Notes: generated from the letters alone by a model not told the origin. Positions 48,543-62,532 are shown, numbered from the stretch's first letter. The stretch is 64,000 nucleotides of DNA from Hydractinia symbiolongicarpus (GCF_029227915.1 NC_079881.1:25893501-25957500), one strand, 5' to 3'. Translations and numbers: made by a program.

Positions 48543-51024
48543 TCTTTGTATACATTCGACTATACGGGCCAAGCCCGGGATTTACGGGAAATCGCGGGTT
48601 TTTGTTTGCCGGCAATTAAACCACTTTCATTCAGCGTCTTATCAAAAATGAAAACATTTCTGAAAACTACAAGTCTCATGCGTTTTAGTGGTGAAAAAAT
48701 AATTTAAAAAATCGTTCGGGAAATGAGTTTACTCACAGGGCACTTTCTTTGTATACATTCGACTATACGGGACAAGCCCGGGATTTACGGGAAATAGCGG
48801 GTTTTCCTTTGCCGGCGATTAAACTTCTTTTATTCAGTGTCTCATCAAAAATGAAAACATTTTTGAAAACAACAAGTCTCATGCGTTTTAGTGGTGAAAA
48901 AATAATTTAAAAAATCGTTCGGGAAATGAGTTTACTCCCTGGGTACTTTCCTTGTTTACTTTTGACTTTACAGGCCGAGTCCGGGATTTACGGGAAATCG
49001 CAGGTTTTCGTTTGCCGGCGTTTAAACGTCTTTTATTCAGCGTCTCATCAAAAATGAAAACAAGTTTGAAGACTACAAGTCTCACGCGTTTTAGTGGTGA
49101 AAAAATAATTTAAAAATTCGTTCGGGAAATGAGTTTACTCCCTGGGTACTTTCTTTGTATACTTTTGACTATACGGGCCAAGCCCGGGATTTACGGGAAA
49201 TCGCGGGTTTTCGTTTGCCGGCGATTAAACTTCTTTTATTCAGCGTCTCATCAAAAATGAAAACATTTTTGAAAACTAACAGTCTTATGCGTTTTAGTGG
49301 TGAAAAAATAATTTAAAAAATCGTTCTGGAAATGAGTTTACTCACATGGCATTTTCTTTGTATACATTCGACTATACGGGACAAGCCCGGGATTTACGGG
49401 AAATCGCGGGTTTTCGTTTGCCGGCGATTAAACTTCTTTTATTCAGTGTCTCATCAAAAATGAAAACATTTTTGAAAACAACAAGTCTCATGCGTTTTAA
49501 TGGTGGAAAGATAATTTAAAAAATCGTTTTGGAAATGAGTTTACTCACAGGGTACTTTCTTTGTATACTTTTGACTATACGGGCCAAGCCCGGGATTTAC
49601 GGGAAATCGCGGGTTTTCGTTTGCCGGCGATTAAACCACTTTCATTCAGCGTCTTATCAAAAATGAAAACATTTCTGAAAATTACAAGTCTCATGCGTTT
49701 TAGTGGTGAAAAAATAATTTAAAAAAGCGTTCGGGAAATGAGTTTACTCACAGGGCACTTTCTTTGTATACATTCGACTATACGGGACAAGCCCGGGATT
49801 TACGGGAAATCGCGGGTTTTCGTTTGCCGGCGATTAAACTTCTTTTATTCAGTGTCTCATCAAAAATGAAAACATTTTTGAAAACAACAAGTCTCATGCG
49901 TTTTAATGGTGGAAAGATAATTTAAAAAATCGTTTTGGAAATGAGTTTACTCACAGGGTACTTTCTTTGTATACTTTTGACTATACGGGCCAAGCCCGGG
50001 ATTTACGGGAAATCGCGGGTTTTCGTTTGCCGGCGATTAAACCACTTTCATTCAGCGTCTTATCAAAAATGAAAACATTTCTGAAAATTACAAGTCTCAT
50101 GCGTTTTAGTGGTGAAAAAATAATTTAAAAAAGCGTTCGGGAAATGAGTTTACTCACAGGGCACTTTCTTTGTATACATTCGACTATACGGGACAAGCCC
50201 GGGATTTACGGGAAATCGCGGGTTTTCCTTTGCCGGCGATTAAACTTCTTTTATTCAGTGTTTCATCAAAAATGAAAACATTTTTGAAAACAACAAGTCT
50301 CATGCGTTTTAATGGTGGAAAGATAATTTAAAAAATCGTTTTGGAAATGAGTTTACTCACAGGGTACTTTCTTTGTATACATTCGACTATACGGGCCAAG
50401 CCCGGGATTAACGGGAAATCGCGGGTTTTCGTTTGCCGGCGATTAAACCACTTTCATTCAGCGTCTTATCAAAAATGAAAACATTTCTGAAAACTACAAG
50501 TCTCATGCGTTTTAGTGGTGAAAAAATAATTTAAAAAATCGTTCGGGAAATGAGTTTACTCCCTGGGTACTTTCTTTGTATACTTTTGACTATACGGGCC
50601 GAGTCCGGGATTTACGGGAAGTCGCAGGGTTTCGTTTGCCGGCGATTAAACTTCTTTTATTCAGCGTATCATCAAAAATGAAAACATTTTTAAAAACTAC
50701 AAGTCTCATGGGCTTTAGTGGTGAAATAATAAGTTAAAAAATCGTTCGGGAAATGAGTTTACATCCTGGGTACTTTCTTTGTATACTTTTGACTATACGG
50801 GCCGAGTCCGGGATTACGGAAAATCTCAGGTTTTCGTTTGCCGGCGATTAAACTTCTTTTATTCAGCGTCTCATCAAAAATGAAAACATTTTTTTAAAAA
50901 CTACAAGTCTCATGCGTTTTAGTGGTGAAAAAATAATTTAAAAAATCGTTTTGGAAATGAGTTTACTCACAGGGTACTTTCTTTGTATACATTCGACTAT
51001 ACGGGCCAAGCCCGGGATTTACGG
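47701..51024 (+). repeat. family B segment, right member of the 9,536-bp pair
   Basis: It overlaps the end of the second 3,043-bp copy and continues as a copy of 38,165-41,285. A dimer carrying aaaaaagcgttcggg is present twice here (49,727 and 50,133, 406 bp apart) and once in the left member. The T run before aaaaactac is seven bases at 50,889-50,895, against five or six in related units. Beyond about 51,024 the two members diverge. Confidence 0.83.
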
Positions 51025-53425
51025 GAAATCGCGGGTTTTTGTTTGCCGGCAATTAAACCACTTTCATTCAGCGTCTTATCAAAAATGAAAACATTTCTGA
51101 AATCTACAAGTCTCATGCGTTTTAGTGGTGAAAAAATAATTTAAAAAATCGTTCGGGAAATGAGTTTACTCACAGGGCACTTTCTTTGTATACATTCGAC
51201 TATACGGGACAAGCCCGGGATTTACGGGAAATAGCGGGTTTTTCTTTGCCGGCGATTAAACTTCTTTTATTCAGTGTCTCATCAAAAATGAAAACATTTT
51301 TGAAAACAACAAGTCTCATGCGTTTTAATGGTGGAAAGATAATTTAAAAAATCGTTTTGGAAATGAGTTTACTCCCTGGGTACTTTCTTTGTATACTTTT
51401 GACTATACGGGCCGAGTCCGGGATTTACGGGAAGTCGCAGGGTTTCGTTTGCCGGCGATTAAACTTCTTTTATTCAGCGTATCATCAAAAATGAAAACAT
51501 TTTTAAAAACTACAAGTCTCATGGGCTTTAGTGGTGAAATAATAAGTTAAAAAATCGTTCGGGAAATGAGTTTACATCCTGGGTACTTTCTTTGTATACT
51601 TTTGACTATACGGGCCGAGTCCGGGATTACGGAAAATCTCAGGTTTTCGTTTGCCGGCGATTAAACTTCTTTTATTCAGCGTCTCATCAAAAATGAAAAC
51701 ATTTTTTAAAAACTACAAGTCTCATGCGTTTTAGTGGTGAAAAAATAATTTAAAAAATCGTTTTGGAAATGAGTTTACTTACAGGGTACTTTCTTTGTAT
51801 ACATTCGACTATACGGGCCAAGCCCGGGATTTACGGGAAATCGCGGGTTTTTGTTTGGCGGCAATTAAACCACTTTCATTCAGCGTCTTATCAAAAATGA
51901 AAACATTTCTGAAAACTACAAGTCTCATGCGTTTTAGTGGTGAAAAAATAATTTAAAAAATCGTTCGGGAAATGAGTTTACTCACAGGGCACTTTCTTTG
52001 TATACATTCGACTATACGGGACAAGCCCGGGATTTACGGGAAATAGCGGGTTTTTCTTTGCCGGCGATTAAACTTCTTTTATTCAGTGTCTCATCAAAAA
52101 TGAAAACATTTTTGAAAACAACAAGTCTCATGCGTTTTAATGGTGGAAAGATAATTTAAAAAATCGTTTTGGAAATGAGTTTACTCCCTGGGTACTTTCT
52201 TTGTATACATTCGACTATACGGGCCAAGCCCGGGATTTACGGGAAATCGCGGGTTTTTGTTTGCCGGCAATTAAACCACTTTCATTCAGCGTCTTATCAA
52301 AAATGAAAACATTTCTGAAATCTACAAGTCTCATGCGTTTTAGTGGTGAAAAAATAATTTAAAAAATCGTTCGGGAAATGAGTTTACTCACAGGGCACTT
52401 TCTTTGTATACATTCGACTATACGGGACAAGCCCGGGATTTACGGGAAATAGCGGGTTTTTCTTTGCCGGCGATTAAACTTCTTTTATTCAGTGTCTCAT
52501 CAAAAATGAAAACATTTTTGAAAACAACAAGTCTCATGCGTTTTAATGGTGGAAAGATAATTTAAAAAATCGTTTTGGAAATGAGTTTACTCCCTGGGTA
52601 CTTTCTTTGTATACTTTTGACTATACGGGCCGAGTCCGGGATTTACGGGAAGTCGCAGGGTTTCGTTTGCCGGCGATTAAACTTCTTTTATTCAGCGTAT
52701 CATCAAAAATGAAAACATTTTTAAAAACTACAAGTCTCATGGGCTTTAGTGGTGAAATAATAAGTTAAAAAATCGTTCGGGAAATGAGTTTACATCCTGG
52801 GTACTTTCTTTGTATACTTTTGACTATACGGGCCGAGTCCGGGATTACGGAAAATCTCAGGTTTTCGTTTGCCGGCGATTAAACTTCTTTTATTCAGCGT
52901 CTCATCAAAAATGAAAACATTTTTTAAAAACTACAAGTCTCATGCGTTTTAGTGGTGAAAAAATAATTTAAAAAATCGTTTTGGAAATGAGTTTACTTAC
53001 AGGGTACTTTCTTTGTATACATTCGACTATACGGGCCAAGCCCGGGATTTACGGGAAATCGCGGGTTTTTGTTTGGCGGCAATTAAACCACTTTCATTCA
53101 GCGTCTTATCAAAAATGAAAACATTTCTGAAAACTACAAGTCTCATGCGTTTTAGTGGTGAAAAAATAATTTAAAAAATCGTTCGGGAAATGAGTTTACT
53201 CACAGGGCACTTTCTTTGTATACATTCGACTATACGGGACAAGCCCGGGATTTACGGGAAATAGCGGGTTTTTCTTTGCCGGCGATTAAACTTCTTTTAT
53301 TCAGTGTCTCATCAAAAATGAAAACATTTTTGAAAACAACAAGTCTCATGCGTTTTAATGGTGGAAAGATAATTTAAAAAATCGTTTTGGAAATGAGTTT
53401 ACTCCCTGGGTACTTTCTTTGTATA
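50975..53425 (+). repeat. 6-mer higher-order repeat, two copies (period 1,218 bp)
   Basis: The gaaatctacaag change recurs at about 51,100 and 52,318 and ttgtttggcg at 51,851 and 53,069, both 1,218 bp apart, exactly six 203-bp units. The gtttacttacaggg change (near 51,774 and 52,992) and the six-T form of attttttaaaaac (near 51,703 and 52,921) also recur. Copies run about 50,975-52,192 and 52,193-53,425. Confidence 0.88.
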
Positions 53426-54890
53426 CTTTTGACTATACGGGCCGAGTCCGGGATTTACGGGAAGTCGCAGGGTCTCGTTTGCCGGCGATTAAACTTCTTT
53501 TATTCAGCGTCTCATCAAAAATGAAAACATTTTTAAAAACTACAAGTCTCATGGGCTTTAGTGGTGAAATAATAATTTAAAAAATCGTTCGGGAAATGAG
53601 TTTACATCCTGGGTACTTTCTTTGTATACTTTTCATTATACGGGCCGAGTCCGGGGTTTACGGGAAATGGCGGGTTTTCGTTTGCTGGCGATTAAACTTC
53701 TTTTATTCAGCGTCTCAGCAAAAATGAAAACAAGTTTGAAGACTACAAGTCTTATGCGTTTTAGTGTTGAAGAAATAATTTAAAAAATCGTTCGGGAAAT
53801 GAGTTTACTCCCTGGGTACTTTCCTTGTTTACTTTTGACTTTACAGGCCGAGTCCGGGATTTACGGGAAATCGCAGGTTTTTGTTTGCCGGCGTTTAAAC
53901 GTCTTTTATTCAGCGTCTCATCAAAAATGAAAACAAGTTTGAAGACTACAAGTCTCACGCGTTTTAGTGGTGAAAAAATAATTTAAAAATACGTTCGGGA
54001 AATGAGTTTACTCCCTGGGTACTTTCTTTGTATACTTTTGACTATACGGGCCAAGCCCGGGATTTACGGGAAATCGCGGGTTTTCGTTTGCCAGCGATTA
54101 AACTTCTTTTATTCAGCGTCTCATCAAAAATGAAAACATTTTTGAAAACTAACAGTCTTATGCGTTTTAGTGGTGAAAAAATAATTTAAAAAATCGTTCT
54201 GGAAATGAGTTTACTCACATGGCACTTTCTTTGTATACATTCGACTATACGGGACAAGCCCGGGATTTACGGGAAATCGCGGGTTTTCGTTTGCCGGCGA
54301 TTAAACTTCTTTTATTCAGTGTCTCATCAAAAATGAAAACATTTTTGAAAACAACAAGTCTCATGCGTTTTAATGGTGGAAAGATAATTTAAAAAATCGT
54401 TTTGGAAATGAGTTTACTCACAGGGTACTTTCTTTGTATACTTTTGACTATACGGGCCAAGCCCGGGATTTACGGGAAATCGCGGGTTTTCGTTTGCCGT
54501 CGATTAAACCACTTTCATTCAGCGTCTTATCAAAAATGAAAACATTTCTGAAAATTACAAGTCTCATGCGTTTTAGTGGTGAAAAAATAATTTAAAAAAG
54601 CGTTCGGGAAATGAGTTTACTCACAGGGCACTTTCTTTGTATACATTCGACTATACGGGACAAGCCCGGGATTTACGGGAAATCGCGGGTTTTCCTTTGC
54701 CGGCGATTAAACTTCTTTTATTCAGTGTCTCATCAAAAATGAAAACATTTTTGAAAACAACAAGTCTCATGCGTTTTAATGGTGGAAAGATAATTTAAAA
54801 AATCGTTTTGGAAATGAGTTTACTCACAGGGTACTTTCTTTGTATGCATTCGACTATACGGGCCAAGCCCGGGATTAACGGGAAATCGCG
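53426..54890 (+). repeat. family B units, partner of about 58,066-59,356 (22-unit spacing)
   Basis: From about 53,600 the unit order matches 58,066 onward at a shift of exactly 4,466 bp (22 units): the tagtgttgaagaaat change near 53,763 and 58,229, and taacagtctt at 54,150 and 58,616. The match ends near 54,890. It is a shortened relative of the segment at 38,540-40,400, lacking about four of its units. Confidence 0.8.
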
Positions 54891-57800
54891 GGTTTTCGTT
54901 TGCCGGCGATTAAACCATTTTCATTCAGCGTCTTATCAAAAATGAAAACATTTCTGAAAACTACAAGTCTCATGCGTTTTAGTGGTGAAAAAATAATTTA
55001 AAAAATCGTTCGGGAAATGAGTTTACTCCCTGGGTACTTTCTTTGTATACTTTTGACTATACGGGCCGAGTCCGGGATTTACGGGAAGTCGCAGGGTTTC
55101 GTTTGCCGGCGATTAAACTTCTTTTATTCAGCGTATCATCAAAAATGAAAACATTTTTAAAAACTACAAGTCTCATGGGCTTTTGTGGTGAAATAATAAG
55201 TTAAAAAATCGTTCGGGAAATGAGTTTACATCCTGGGTACTTTCTTTGTATACTTTTGACTATACGGGCCGAGTCCGGGATTACGGAAAATCTCAGGTTT
55301 TCGTTTGCCGGCGATTAAACTTCTTTTATTCAGCGTCTCATCAAAAATGAAAACATTTTTTAAAAACTACAAATCTCATGCGTTTTAGTGGTGAAAAAAT
55401 AATTTAAAAAATCGTTCGGGAAAAGAGTTTACTCCCTGGGTACTTTCTTTGTATACTTTTGACTATACGGGCCAAGCCCGGGATTTACGGGAAATCGCGG
55501 GTTTTCGTTTGCCGGCAATTAAACTTCTTTTATTCAGTGTCTCATCAAAAATGAAAACATTTTTGAAAACAACAAGTCTCATGCGTTTTAATGGTGGAAA
55601 GATAATTTAAAAAATCGTTTTGGAAATGAGTTTACTCACAGGGTACTTTCTTTGTATACATTCGACTATACGGGCCAAGCCCGGGATTTACGGGAAATCG
55701 CGGGTTTTTGTTTGCCGGCAATTAAACCACTTTCATTCAGCGTCTTATCAAAAATGAAAACATTTCTGAAAACTACAAGTCTCATGCGTTTTAGTGGTGA
55801 AAAAATAATTTAAAAAATCGTTCGGGAAATGAGTTTACTCACAGGGCACTTTCTTTGTATACATTCGACTATACGGGACAAGCCCGGGATTTACGGGAAA
55901 TAGCGGGTTTTCCTTTGCCGGCGATTAAACTTCTTTTATTCAGTGTCTCATCAAAAATGAAAACATTTTTGAAAACAACAAGTCTCATGCGTTTTAATGG
56001 TGGAAAGATAATTTAAAAAATCGTTTTGGAAATGAGTTTACTCCCTGGGTACTTTCTTTGTATACTTTTGACTATACGGGCCGAGTCCGGGATTTACGGG
56101 AAGTCGCAGGGTCTCGTTTGCCGGCGATTAAACTTCTTTTATTCAGCGTCTCATCAAAAATGAAAAAATTTTTAAAAACTACAAGTCTCATAGGCTTTAG
56201 TGGTGAAATAATAATTTAAAAAATCGTTCGAGAAATGAGTTTACATCCTGGGTACTTTCTTTGTATACTTTTGACTATACGGGCCAAGCCCGGGATTAAC
56301 GGGAAATCGCGGGTTTTCGTTTGCCGGCGATTAAACCACTTTCATTCAGCGTCTTATCAAAAATGAAAACATTTCTGAAAACTACAAGTCTCATGCGTTT
56401 TAGTGGTGAAAAAATAATTTAAAAAATCGTTTTGGAAATGAGTTTACTCCCTGGGTACTTTCTTTGTATACTTTTGACTATACGGGCCGAGTCCGGGATT
56501 ACGGAAAATCTCAGGTTTTCGTTTGCCGGCGATTAAACTTCTTTTATTCAGCGTCTCATCAAAAATGAAAACATTTTTTAAAAACTACAAGTCTCATGGG
56601 CTTTAGTGGTGAAATAATAATTTAAAAAATCGTTCGGGAAATGAGTTTACATCCTGGGTACTTTCTTTGTATACTTTTGACTATACGGGCCAAGCCCGGG
56701 ATTAACGGGAAATCGCGGGTTTTCGTTTGCCGGCGATTAAACCACTTTCATTCAGCGTCTTATCAAAAATGAAAACATTTCTGAAAACTACAAGTCTCAT
56801 GCGTTTTAGTGGTGAAAAAATAATTTAAAAAATCGTTCGGGAAATGAGTTTACTCCCTGGGTACTTTCTTTGTATACTTTTGACTATACGGGCCGAGTCC
56901 GGGATTTACGGGAAATCGCAGGTTTTCGTTTGCCGGCGTTTAAACGTCTTTTATTCATCGTCTCATCAAAAATGAAAACAAGTTTGAAGACTACCAGTCT
57001 CACGCGTTTTATTGGTGAAAAAATAATTTAAAAATACGTTCGGGAAATGAGTTTACATCCTGGGTACTTTCTTTGTATACTTTTGACTATACGGGCCGAG
57101 TCCGGGATTTACGGAAAATCTCAGGTTTTCGTTTGCCGGCGATTAAACTTCTTTTATTCAGCGTCTCATCAAAAATGAAAACATTTTTGAAAACTACAAG
57201 TCTCATGCGTTTTAGTGGTGAAAAAATAATTTTAAAAATCGTTCGGGATATGAGTTTTCTCCCTGGGTACTTTCTTTGTATACTTTTCATTATACGGGCC
57301 GAGTCCGGGGTTTACGGGAAATCGCGGGTTTTTGTTTGCCGGCAATTAAACCACTTTCATTCAGCATCTTATCAAAAATGAAAACATTTCTGAAAACTAC
57401 AAGTCTCATGCATTTTAGTGGTGAAAAAATAATTTAAAAAATCGTTCGGGAAATGAGTTTACTCACAGGGCACTTTCTTTGTATACATTCGACTATACGG
57501 GACAAGCCCGGGATTTACGGGAAATAGCGGGTTTTCCTTTGCCGGCGATTAAACTTCTTTTATTCAGTGTCTCATCAAAAATGAAAACATTTTTGAAAAC
57601 AACAAGTCTCATGCGTTTTAATGGTGGAAAGATAATTTAAAAAATCATTTTGGAAATGAGTTTACTCCCTGGGTACTTTCTTTGTATACTTTTGACTATA
57701 CGGGCCGAGTCTGGGATTTACGGGAAGTCGCAGGGTCTTGTTTGCCGGCGATTAAACTTCTTTTATTCAGCGTCTCATCAAAAATGAAAACATTTTTAAA

Positions 57801-58065
57801 AACTACAAGTCTCATGGGCTTTAGTGGTGAAATAATAATTTAAAAAATCGTTCGGGAAATGAGTTTACATCCTGGGTACTTTCTTTGTATACTTTTGACT
57901 ATACGGGCCGAGTCCGGGATTTACGGAAAATCTCAGGTTTTCGTTTGCCGGCGATTAAACTTCTTTTATTCAGCGTCTCATCAAAAATGAAAACATTTTT
58001 GAAAACTACAAGTCTCATGCGTTTTAGTGGTGAAAAAATAATTTTAAAAATCGTTCGGGATATGA
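54891..58065 (+). repeat. family B units with dimer and 4-mer local repeats
   Basis: About fifteen to sixteen units. The gggattaacggg unit followed by aaaccactttc recurs near 56,293 and 56,699 (406 bp). The catcctgggtac plus ggatatgagttttctcc group near 57,060-57,300 recurs 812 bp later near 57,870-58,110. Private changes include ttttgtggtgaaataat near 55,182 and the attcatcgtctc/ctaccagtctc/ttattggtg unit near 56,955-57,015, which reappears near 61,216-61,278. No gene is present. Confidence 0.75.
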
Positions 58066-60370
58066 GTTTTCTCCCTGGGTACTTTCTTTGTATACTTTTC
58101 ATTATACGGGCCGAGTCCGGGGTTTACGGGAAATGGCGGGTTTTCGTTTGCTGGCGATTAAACTTCTTTTATTCAGCGTCTCAGCAAAAATGAAAACAAG
58201 TTTGAAGACTACAAGTCTTATGCGTTTTAGTGTTGAAGAAATAATTTAAAAAATCGTTCGGGAAATGAGTTTACTCCCTGGGTACTTTCCTTGTTTACTT
58301 TTGACTTTACAGGCCGAGTCCGGGATTTACGGGAAATCGCAGGTTTTCGTTTGCCGGCGTTTAAACGTCTTTTATTCAGCGTCTCATCAAAAATGAAAAC
58401 AAGTTTGAAGACTACAAGTCTCACGCGTTTTAGTGGTGAAAAAATAATTTAAAAATACGTTCGGGAAATGAGTTTACTCCCTGGGTACTTTCTTTGTATA
58501 CTTTTGACTATACGGGCCAAGCCCGGGATTTACGGGAAATCGCAGGTTTTCGTTTGCCGGCGATTAAACTTCTTTTATTCAGCGTCTCATCAAAAATGAA
58601 AACATTTTTGAAAACTAACAGTCTTATGCGTTTTAGTGGTGAAAAAATAATTTAAAAAATCGTTCTGGAAATGAGTTTACTTACATGGCACTTTCTTTGT
58701 ATACATTCGACTATACGGGACAAGCCCGGGATTTACGGGAAATCGCGGGTTTTCGATTGCCGGCGATTAAACTTCTTTTATTCAGTGTCTCATCAAAAAT
58801 GAAAACATTTTTGAAAACAACAAGTCTCATGCGTTTTAATGGTGGAAAGATAATTTAAAAAATCGTTTTGGAAATGAGTTTACTCACAGGGTACTTTCTT
58901 TGTATACATTCGACTATACGGGCCAAGCCCGGGACATACGGGAAATCGCGGGTTTTCGTTTGCCGGCGATTAAACCACTTTCATTCAGCGTCTTATCAAA
59001 AATGAAAACATTTCTGAAAATTACAAGTCTCATGCGTTTTAGTGGTGAAAAAATAATTTAAAAAATCGTTCGGGAAATGAGTTTACTCACAGGGCACTTT
59101 CTTTGTATACATTCGACTATACGGGACAAGCCCGGGATTTACGGGAAATCGCGGGTTTTCCTTTGCCGGCGATTAAACTTCTTTTATTCAGTGTCTCATC
59201 AAAAATGAAAACATTTTTGAAAACAACAAGTCTCATGCGTTTTAATGGTGGAAAGATAATTTAAAAAATCGTTTTGGAAATGAGTTTACTCACAGGGCAC
59301 TTTCTTTGTATACATTCGACTATACGGGCCAAGCCCGGGATTAACGGGAAATCGCAGGTTTTCGTTTGCCGGCGTTTAAACGTCTTTTATTCAGCGTCTC
59401 ATCAAAAATGAAAACAAGTTTGAAGACTACAAGTCTCACGCGTTTTAGTGGTGAAAAAATAATTTAAAAATACGTTCGGGAAATGAGTTTACTCCCTGGC
59501 TACTTTCTTTGTATACTTTTGACTATACGGGCCAAGCCCGGGATTTACGGGAAATCGCAGGTTTTCGTTTGCCGGCGATTAAACTTCTTTTATTCAGCGT
59601 CTCATCAAAAATGAAAACATTTTTGAAAACTAACAGTCTTATGCGTTTTAGTGGTGAAAAAATAATTTAAAAAATCGTTCTGGAAATGAGTTTACTCACA
59701 TGGCACTTTCTTTGTATACATTCGACTATACGGGACAAGCCCGGGATTTACGGGAAATCGCGGGTTTTCGTTTGCCGGCGATTAAACTTCTTTTATTCAG
59801 TGTCTCATCAAAAATAAAAACATTTTTGAAAACAACAAGTCTCATGCGTTTTAATGGTGGAAAGATAATTTAAAAAATCGTTTTGGAAATGAGTTTACTC
59901 ACAGGGTACTTTCTTTGTATACAATCGACTATACGGGCCAAGCCCGGGATTTACGGGAAATCGCGGGTTTTCGTTTGCCGGCGATTAAACCACTTTCATT
60001 CAGCGTCTTATCAAAAATGAAAACATTTCTGAAAATTACAAGTCTCATGCGTTTTAGTGGTGAAAAAATAATTTAAAAAATCCTTCCGGAAATGAGTTTA
60101 CTCACAGGGCACTTTCTTTGTATACATTCGACTATACGGGACAAGCCCGGGATTTACGGGAAATCGCGGGTTTTCCTTTGCCGGCGATTAAACTTCTTTT
60201 ATTCAGTGTCTCATCAAAAATGAAAACATTTTTGAAAACAACAAGTCTCATGCGTTTTAATGGTGGAAAGATAATTTAAAAAATCGTTTTAGAAATGAGT
60301 TTACTCACAGGGTACTTTCTTTGTATACATTCGACTATACGGGCCAAGCCCGGGATTAACGGGAAATCGC
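58066..60370 (+). repeat. 5-mer higher-order repeat, two copies (period 1,015 bp)
   Basis: The cgtttaaacg palindrome unit lies at 58,358 and 59,373, taacagtctt at 58,616 and 59,631, and gggattaacggg at 59,337 and 60,352, all 1,015 bp apart. Copies run about 58,341-59,355 and 59,356-60,370. The first copy is also the 4,466-bp partner of 53,600-54,890. A private gggacatacggg change near 58,931 is in the first copy only. Confidence 0.87.
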
Positions 60371-61720
60371 GGGTTTTCGTTTGCCGGCGATTAAACCACT
60401 TTCATTCAGCGTCTTATCAAAAATGAAAACATTTCTGAAAACTACAAGTCTCATGCGTTTTAGTGGTGAAAAAATAATTTAAAAAATCGTTCGGGAAGTG
60501 AGTTTACTCCCTGGGTACTTTCTTTGTATACTTTTGACTATACGGGCCGAGTCCGGGATTTACGGGAAGTCGCAGGGTTTCGTTTGCCGGCGATTAAACT
60601 TCTGTTATTCAGCGTATCATCAAAAATGAAAACATTTTTAAAAACTACAAGTCTCATGGGCTTTAGTGGTGAAATAATAAGTTAAAAAATCGTTCGGGAA
60701 ATGAGTTTACATCCTGGGTACTTTCTTTGTATACTTTTGACTATACGGGCCGAGTCCGGGATTACGGAAAATCTCAGGTTTTCGTTTGCCGGCGATTAAA
60801 CTTCTTTTATTCAGCGTCTCATCAAAAATGAAAACATTTTTTAAAAACTACAAGTCTCATGCGTTTTAGTGGTGAAAAAATAATTTAAAAAATCGTTCGG
60901 GAAATGAGTTTTCTCCCTGGGTACTTTCTTTGTATACTTTTGATTATACGGGCCGAGTCCGGGGTTTACGGGAAATGGCGGGTTTTCGTTTGCTGGCGAT
61001 TAAACTTCTTTTATTCAGCGTCTCAGCAAAAATGAAAACAAGTTTGAAGACTACAAGTCTCATGCGTTTTAGTGGTGAAGAAATAATTTGAAAAATCATT
61101 CGGGAAATGAGTTTACTCCCTGGGTACTTTCTTTGTTTACTTTTGACTTTACAGGCCGAGTCCGGGATTTACGGGAAATCGCAGGTTTTCGTTTGCCGGC
61201 GTTTAAACGTCTTTTATTCATCGTCTCATCAAAAATGAAAACAAGTTTGAAGACTACCAGTCTCACGCGTTTTATTGGTGAAAAAATAATTTAAAAATAC
61301 GTTCGGGAAATGAGTTTACTCCCTGGGTACTTTCTTTGTATACTTTTGACTATACGGGCCAAGCCCGGGATTTACGGGAAATCGCGGGTTTTCGTTTGCC
61401 GGCGATTAAACTTCTTTTATTCAGCGTCTCATCAAAAATGAAAACATTTTTGAAAACTACAAGTCTTATGCGTTTTAGTGGTGAAAAAATAATTTAAAAA
61501 ATCGTTCTGGAAATGAGTTTACTCACAGGGCACTTTCTTTGTATACATTCGACTATACGGGACAAGCCCGGGATTTACGGGAAATCGCGGGTTTTCGTTT
61601 GCCGGCGATTAAACCTCTTTCATTAAGCGTCTCATCAAAAATGAAAACATTTTTAAAAACTACAAGTCTCATGGGCTTTAATGGTGAAATAATAATTTAA
61701 AAAATCGTTCGGGAAATGAG
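60371..61720 (+). repeat. family B units without a clear higher-order period
   Basis: Six to seven units. About 60,480-60,900 resembles 55,010-55,420 (gcagggtttcg, cagcgtatcatc, gggattacgg). The unit near 61,088 reads aatttgaaaaatcattcggg. The attcatcgtctc/ctaccagtctc/ttattggtg changes near 61,216-61,278 are shared with the unit near 56,955. No gene is present. Confidence 0.75.
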
Positions 61721-62532
61721 TTTACACCCTGGGTACTTTCTTTGTATACTTTTGACTATACGGGCCGAGTCCGGGATTTACGGGAAATCTCAGGTTTTTG
61801 TTTGCCGGCGATTAAACTTCTTTTATTCAGCGTCTCATCAAAAATTAAAACATTTTTGAAAACTACAAGTCTCATGCGTTTTAGTGGTGAAAAAATAATT
61901 TAAAAAATCGTTCGGGAAATGAGTTTTCTCCCTGGGTACTTTCTTTGTATACTTTTGATTATACGGGCCGAGTCCGGGGTTTACGGGAAATGGCGGGTTT
62001 TCGCTTGCTGGCGATTAAACTTCTTTTATTCAGCGTCTCAGCAAAAATGAAAACAAGTTTGAAGACTACAAGTCTCATGCGTTTTAGTGGTGAAGAAATA
62101 ATTTAAAAAATCGTTCGGGAAATGAGTTTACACCCTGGGTACTTTCTTTGTATACTTTTGACTATACGGGCCGAGTCCGGGATTTACGGGAAATCTCAGG
62201 TTTTTGTTTGCCGGCGATTAAACTTCTTTTATTCAGCGTCTCATCAAAAATTAAAACATTTTTGAAAACTACAAGTCTCATGCGTTTTAGTGGTGAAAAA
62301 ATAATTTAAAAAATCGTTCGGGAAATGAGTTTTCTCCCTGGGTACTTTCTTTGTATACTTTTGATTATACGGGCCGAGTCCGGGGTTTACGGGAAATGGC
62401 GGGTTTTCGCTTGCTGGCGATTAAACTTCTTTTATTCAGCGTCTCAGCAAAAATGAAAACAAGTTTGAAGACTACAAGTCTCATGCGTTTTAGTGGTGAA
62501 GAAATAATTTAAAAAATCGTTCGGGAAATGAG
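61721..62532 (+). repeat. tandem dimer duplication (period 406 bp)
   Basis: tttacaccct occurs at 61,721 and 62,127, and the private aaaaattaaaac, gggaaatctcaggtttttg and ttcgcttgctggcg changes recur at the same 406-bp spacing. The two dimers look virtually identical, so the duplication is recent. Confidence 0.88.

Noticed and set aside
1328-61294. Recurrent open frames of 60-102 codons on both strands, e.g. 1,328-1,522 (+), 31,776-32,084 (+), 16,169-16,384 (-), 29,885-30,082 (-)
   Set aside because: They recur because the same repeat recurs. The unit length leaves remainder 2 on division by 3, so frames shift and end within one or two units; many plus-strand frames begin at TTG, and neighbouring units lose the frame through single-base changes. 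No domain, signal peptide or consistent ribosome-binding context is seen.
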